Assembly: GCA_020430865.1 (NCBI GenBank)
Contig: JAGQIY010000629.1
Location: 1-7,415 of the forward strand
DNA from: Myxococcales bacterium
GTDB taxonomy: Bacteria; Myxococcota; Polyangia; Polyangiales; Polyangiaceae
Length of the DNA: 7,415 nucleotides
Direction: 5' to 3'
Shown: in pieces, positions 6,259 to 7,415 of the stretch
How the letters are laid out: each line of letters starts with the position of its first letter
Numbering within the stretch: position 1 is the stretch's first letter
Made by a program: the position numbers and the translations under genes
Notes under the pieces: model-generated
Seen by the model: only the letters and a program-made list of their open reading frames with translations
Told to the model about the DNA's origin: nothing
Databases searched by the model: none

Positions 6259-7415
6259 CGGCGCTCGGCTCTCTCGCGTCGGGTCGCGCTGGTTGCTCCT
6301 CGGTAGTCTGAGCGGCGCGCTGATGCTCGGCCTCACCCCGAGCTGCCTCGAGCGCCACGAAGAGCGCGCCGTCGACAGCGATGTCACTCGCTGTGCGTCT
6401 TGCCATGGGGATCCAGCTCGCGGCGGCGACTACCTCCAGCGCTCGGCGCCTCCGATCAACCTGATCGGCGCGACCGACATCGCCTACCCCAGCGTCGGCG
6501 CGCACCAGTTTCACGTCTACGGCAGCGAGACCCACGGCCCCGTCGCCTGCAACGAGTGCCACATCGTGCCCGAGAAGGTCAGCGACCCCGGTCACGCCGA
6601 CGACGCGGCGCCTGCAGAGATCAACTTCGGCGCCCTGGCCACTCAGGGTGAGCTGGACACCCGCTACGACTCGAGGACACGACGCTGCAGCGACAGCTAC
6701 TGCCACGGCGCGCGCTCGCCCTCCTGGACGCAGCCGAGGCCCTCCGACGAAGCCTGCGGCAGCTGCCACGGCCTGCCACCGGAGCCGCCGCACCCGCAGT
6801 CCGAGCGCTGCTCCGCCTGCCACACCGGCATCGACGCAGACAAACATATCCGTGAGGCAAAGCTTCACGTCAACGGCGAGGTCGAGTACCTGCTCGGCCG
6901 GTGCAACGCCTGCCACGGCAGCGCAGAGACCCCCGCCCCGCCCCCGGACACCCGCGGCAACACGGATCCGACGTCGCCAGGCGTGGGCGCTCACGCGACG
7001 CACCTCGCCGGGGGCAACGGGAGCCGTCCGGTGCTCTGCTCCGAGTGCCACCAGGTGCCAGACACCTCGGATCTCAGCCACCCCAATGGCCAGACCGAGC
7101 TAGTTTTTTCGGGGGTGAGTACCGCTAGCGCAGACGCACCGAGCTACGACTCGGCGGCGCAGAGCTGCACGGTCTACTGCCACGCGCCGAGCGAAAGCGA
7201 TCCTCACAGCTCCCCCGCCTGGACCGAAGCCCAGGCGCTCGCCTGCACCAGCTGCCACGGCGCGCCGCCTCCCGCACCCCACCCCCAGATCAAGGACTGC
7301 AACCGCTGCCACGCGGCAACGGTTGCGGCGGACAACGTCACCATCCTCGACCGAGAGCTGCACGTCAACGGCAACGTGGAGGTCGACTTCGACTCCAGCT
7401 GCACCGCCTGCCATG
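6251..7415 (+). CDS. Large multihaem c-type cytochrome with five-motif repeats, 5' part
   Basis: The frame is open to the window end, giving 388 complete codons; the C-terminus is missing. An N-terminal hydrophobic stretch (LLLGSLSGALMLGL, 15-28) is followed by TPSC, a plausible but non-canonical lipobox (Cys32). Eleven haem-type motifs are visible. Nine are CXXCH, with first Cys at 48, 100, 169, 187, 218, 263, 332, 350 and 384. One is CX4CH (CSDSYCH, 146-152) and one is CX3CH (CTVYCH, 306-311). They form a repeating module: CXXCHG, GAHxxH, CxECHxVP, CX3-4CH, CxSCHGxPPxPHP, CXXCH, LHVNGxVE. The CX4CH...CXXCH pair matches the Geobacter-type motif family (TIGR01904, GSu_C4xC__C2xCH) found in outer-surface cytochromes. 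It overlaps the dodecahaem gene by eight bases, so it is the third gene of the operon. The inferred role is the outward-facing cytochrome of a porin-cytochrome conduit, like OmcB. An extracellular reductase or Fe(II) oxidase is also possible. Confidence 0.92.
   Translation, partial: MSDGARLSRVGSRWLLLGSLSGALMLGLTPSCLERHEERAVDSDVTRCASCHGDPARGGDYLQRSAPPINLIGATDIAYPSVGAHQFHVYGSETHGPVACNECHIVPEKVSDPGHADDAAPAEINFGALATQGELDTRYDSRTRRCSDSYCHGARSPSWTQPRPSDEACGSCHGLPPEPPHPQSERCSACHTGIDADKHIREAKLHVNGEVEYLLGRCNACHGSAETPAPPPDTRGNTDPTSPGVGAHATHLAGGNGSRPVLCSECHQVPDTSDLSHPNGQTELVFSGVSTASADAPSYDSAAQSCTVYCHAPSESDPHSSPAWTEAQALACTSCHGAPPPAPHPQIKDCNRCHAATVAADNVTILDRELHVNGNVEVDFDSSCTACH
6392..7399 (+). repeat. Two tandem copies of a five-haem-motif protein module
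   Basis: Module 1 covers residues 48-217 (6392-6901) and module 2 residues 218-383 (6902-7399) of the large cytochrome; a third copy begins at Cys384. The motif order is the same in each, and landmark strings recur: GAH (83-85 and 247-249), CNECHIVP/CSECHQVP, CGSCHGLPPEPPHP/CTSCHGAPPPAPHP and LHVNGEVE/LHVNGNVE. The periods are 170 and 166 residues. The proteins are diverged, so the duplication is old and maintained rather than recent. Confidence 0.85.

Noticed and set aside
6071..7081. Antisense ORF of about 336 residues opposite the cytochromes
   Set aside because: It is a Val/Ala/Arg-rich shadow frame with no domain. The + strand carries regularly spaced CXXCH motifs in two overlapping genes.
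7101..7115. T-run at 7104-7109 as a transcription terminator
   Set aside because: No G/C stem directly precedes it, and it lies in the middle of an open cytochrome frame with haem motifs on both sides.
1..7415. CRISPR arrays, tRNA/rRNA genes, insertion sequences
   Set aside because: I saw no direct-repeat/spacer pattern, no tRNA- or rRNA-like stretch, no transposase and no terminal inverted repeats. The only tandem repeats are the protein-level haem modules.

Overview
The window is GC-rich, with strong G/C preference at codon third positions and long meaningless antisense ORFs. The gene content is a SNF2 helicase, an F420-type luciferase-like oxidoreductase, a double alpha/beta hydrolase and a porin plus multiheme cytochromes. 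This suggests a deltaproteobacterial-type organism, most likely a myxobacterium (Myxococcota) or a relative. That placement is inferred from composition and gene families, not from a marker gene. All genes lie on the + strand.

Layout. (1) 1-258 is the C-terminal end of a SNF2-family helicase. (2) 259-481 is a 223-base gap with small G/C hairpins and a weak promoter-like TAGAAT. (3) 482-3534 holds two translationally coupled genes: a luciferase-like (LLM class, probably F420-dependent) oxidoreductase, and a 678-residue protein made of two complete alpha/beta-hydrolase domains in tandem. (4) 3535-3772 is a 238-base leader with an 8-bp hairpin and an overlapping inverted repeat. (5) 3773-7415 is a tightly overlapping three-gene operon: a signal-peptide-bearing outer-membrane beta-barrel of 473 residues, a 355-residue lipoprotein with exactly twelve CXXCH haem sites, and a large exported cytochrome that runs off the window with eleven haem-type motifs already visible.

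The third block is the main result. A porin, a small dense multihaem cytochrome and a large repeat-built multihaem cytochrome, in overlapping frames, is the architecture of a porin-cytochrome conduit that moves electrons across the outer membrane (compare Geobacter OmbB-OmaB-OmcB and the Ext clusters). The large cytochrome is built from a roughly 168-residue five-motif module. In each module the third haem site is non-canonical: CX4CH in the first copy and CX3CH in the second. The presumed path is periplasmic carrier to dodecahaem lipoprotein, through the barrel, to the large surface cytochrome and then an extracellular acceptor or donor. No inner-membrane quinol oxidoreductase is visible here. 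The oxidoreductase-hydrolase pair upstream appears to be a separate metabolic unit.
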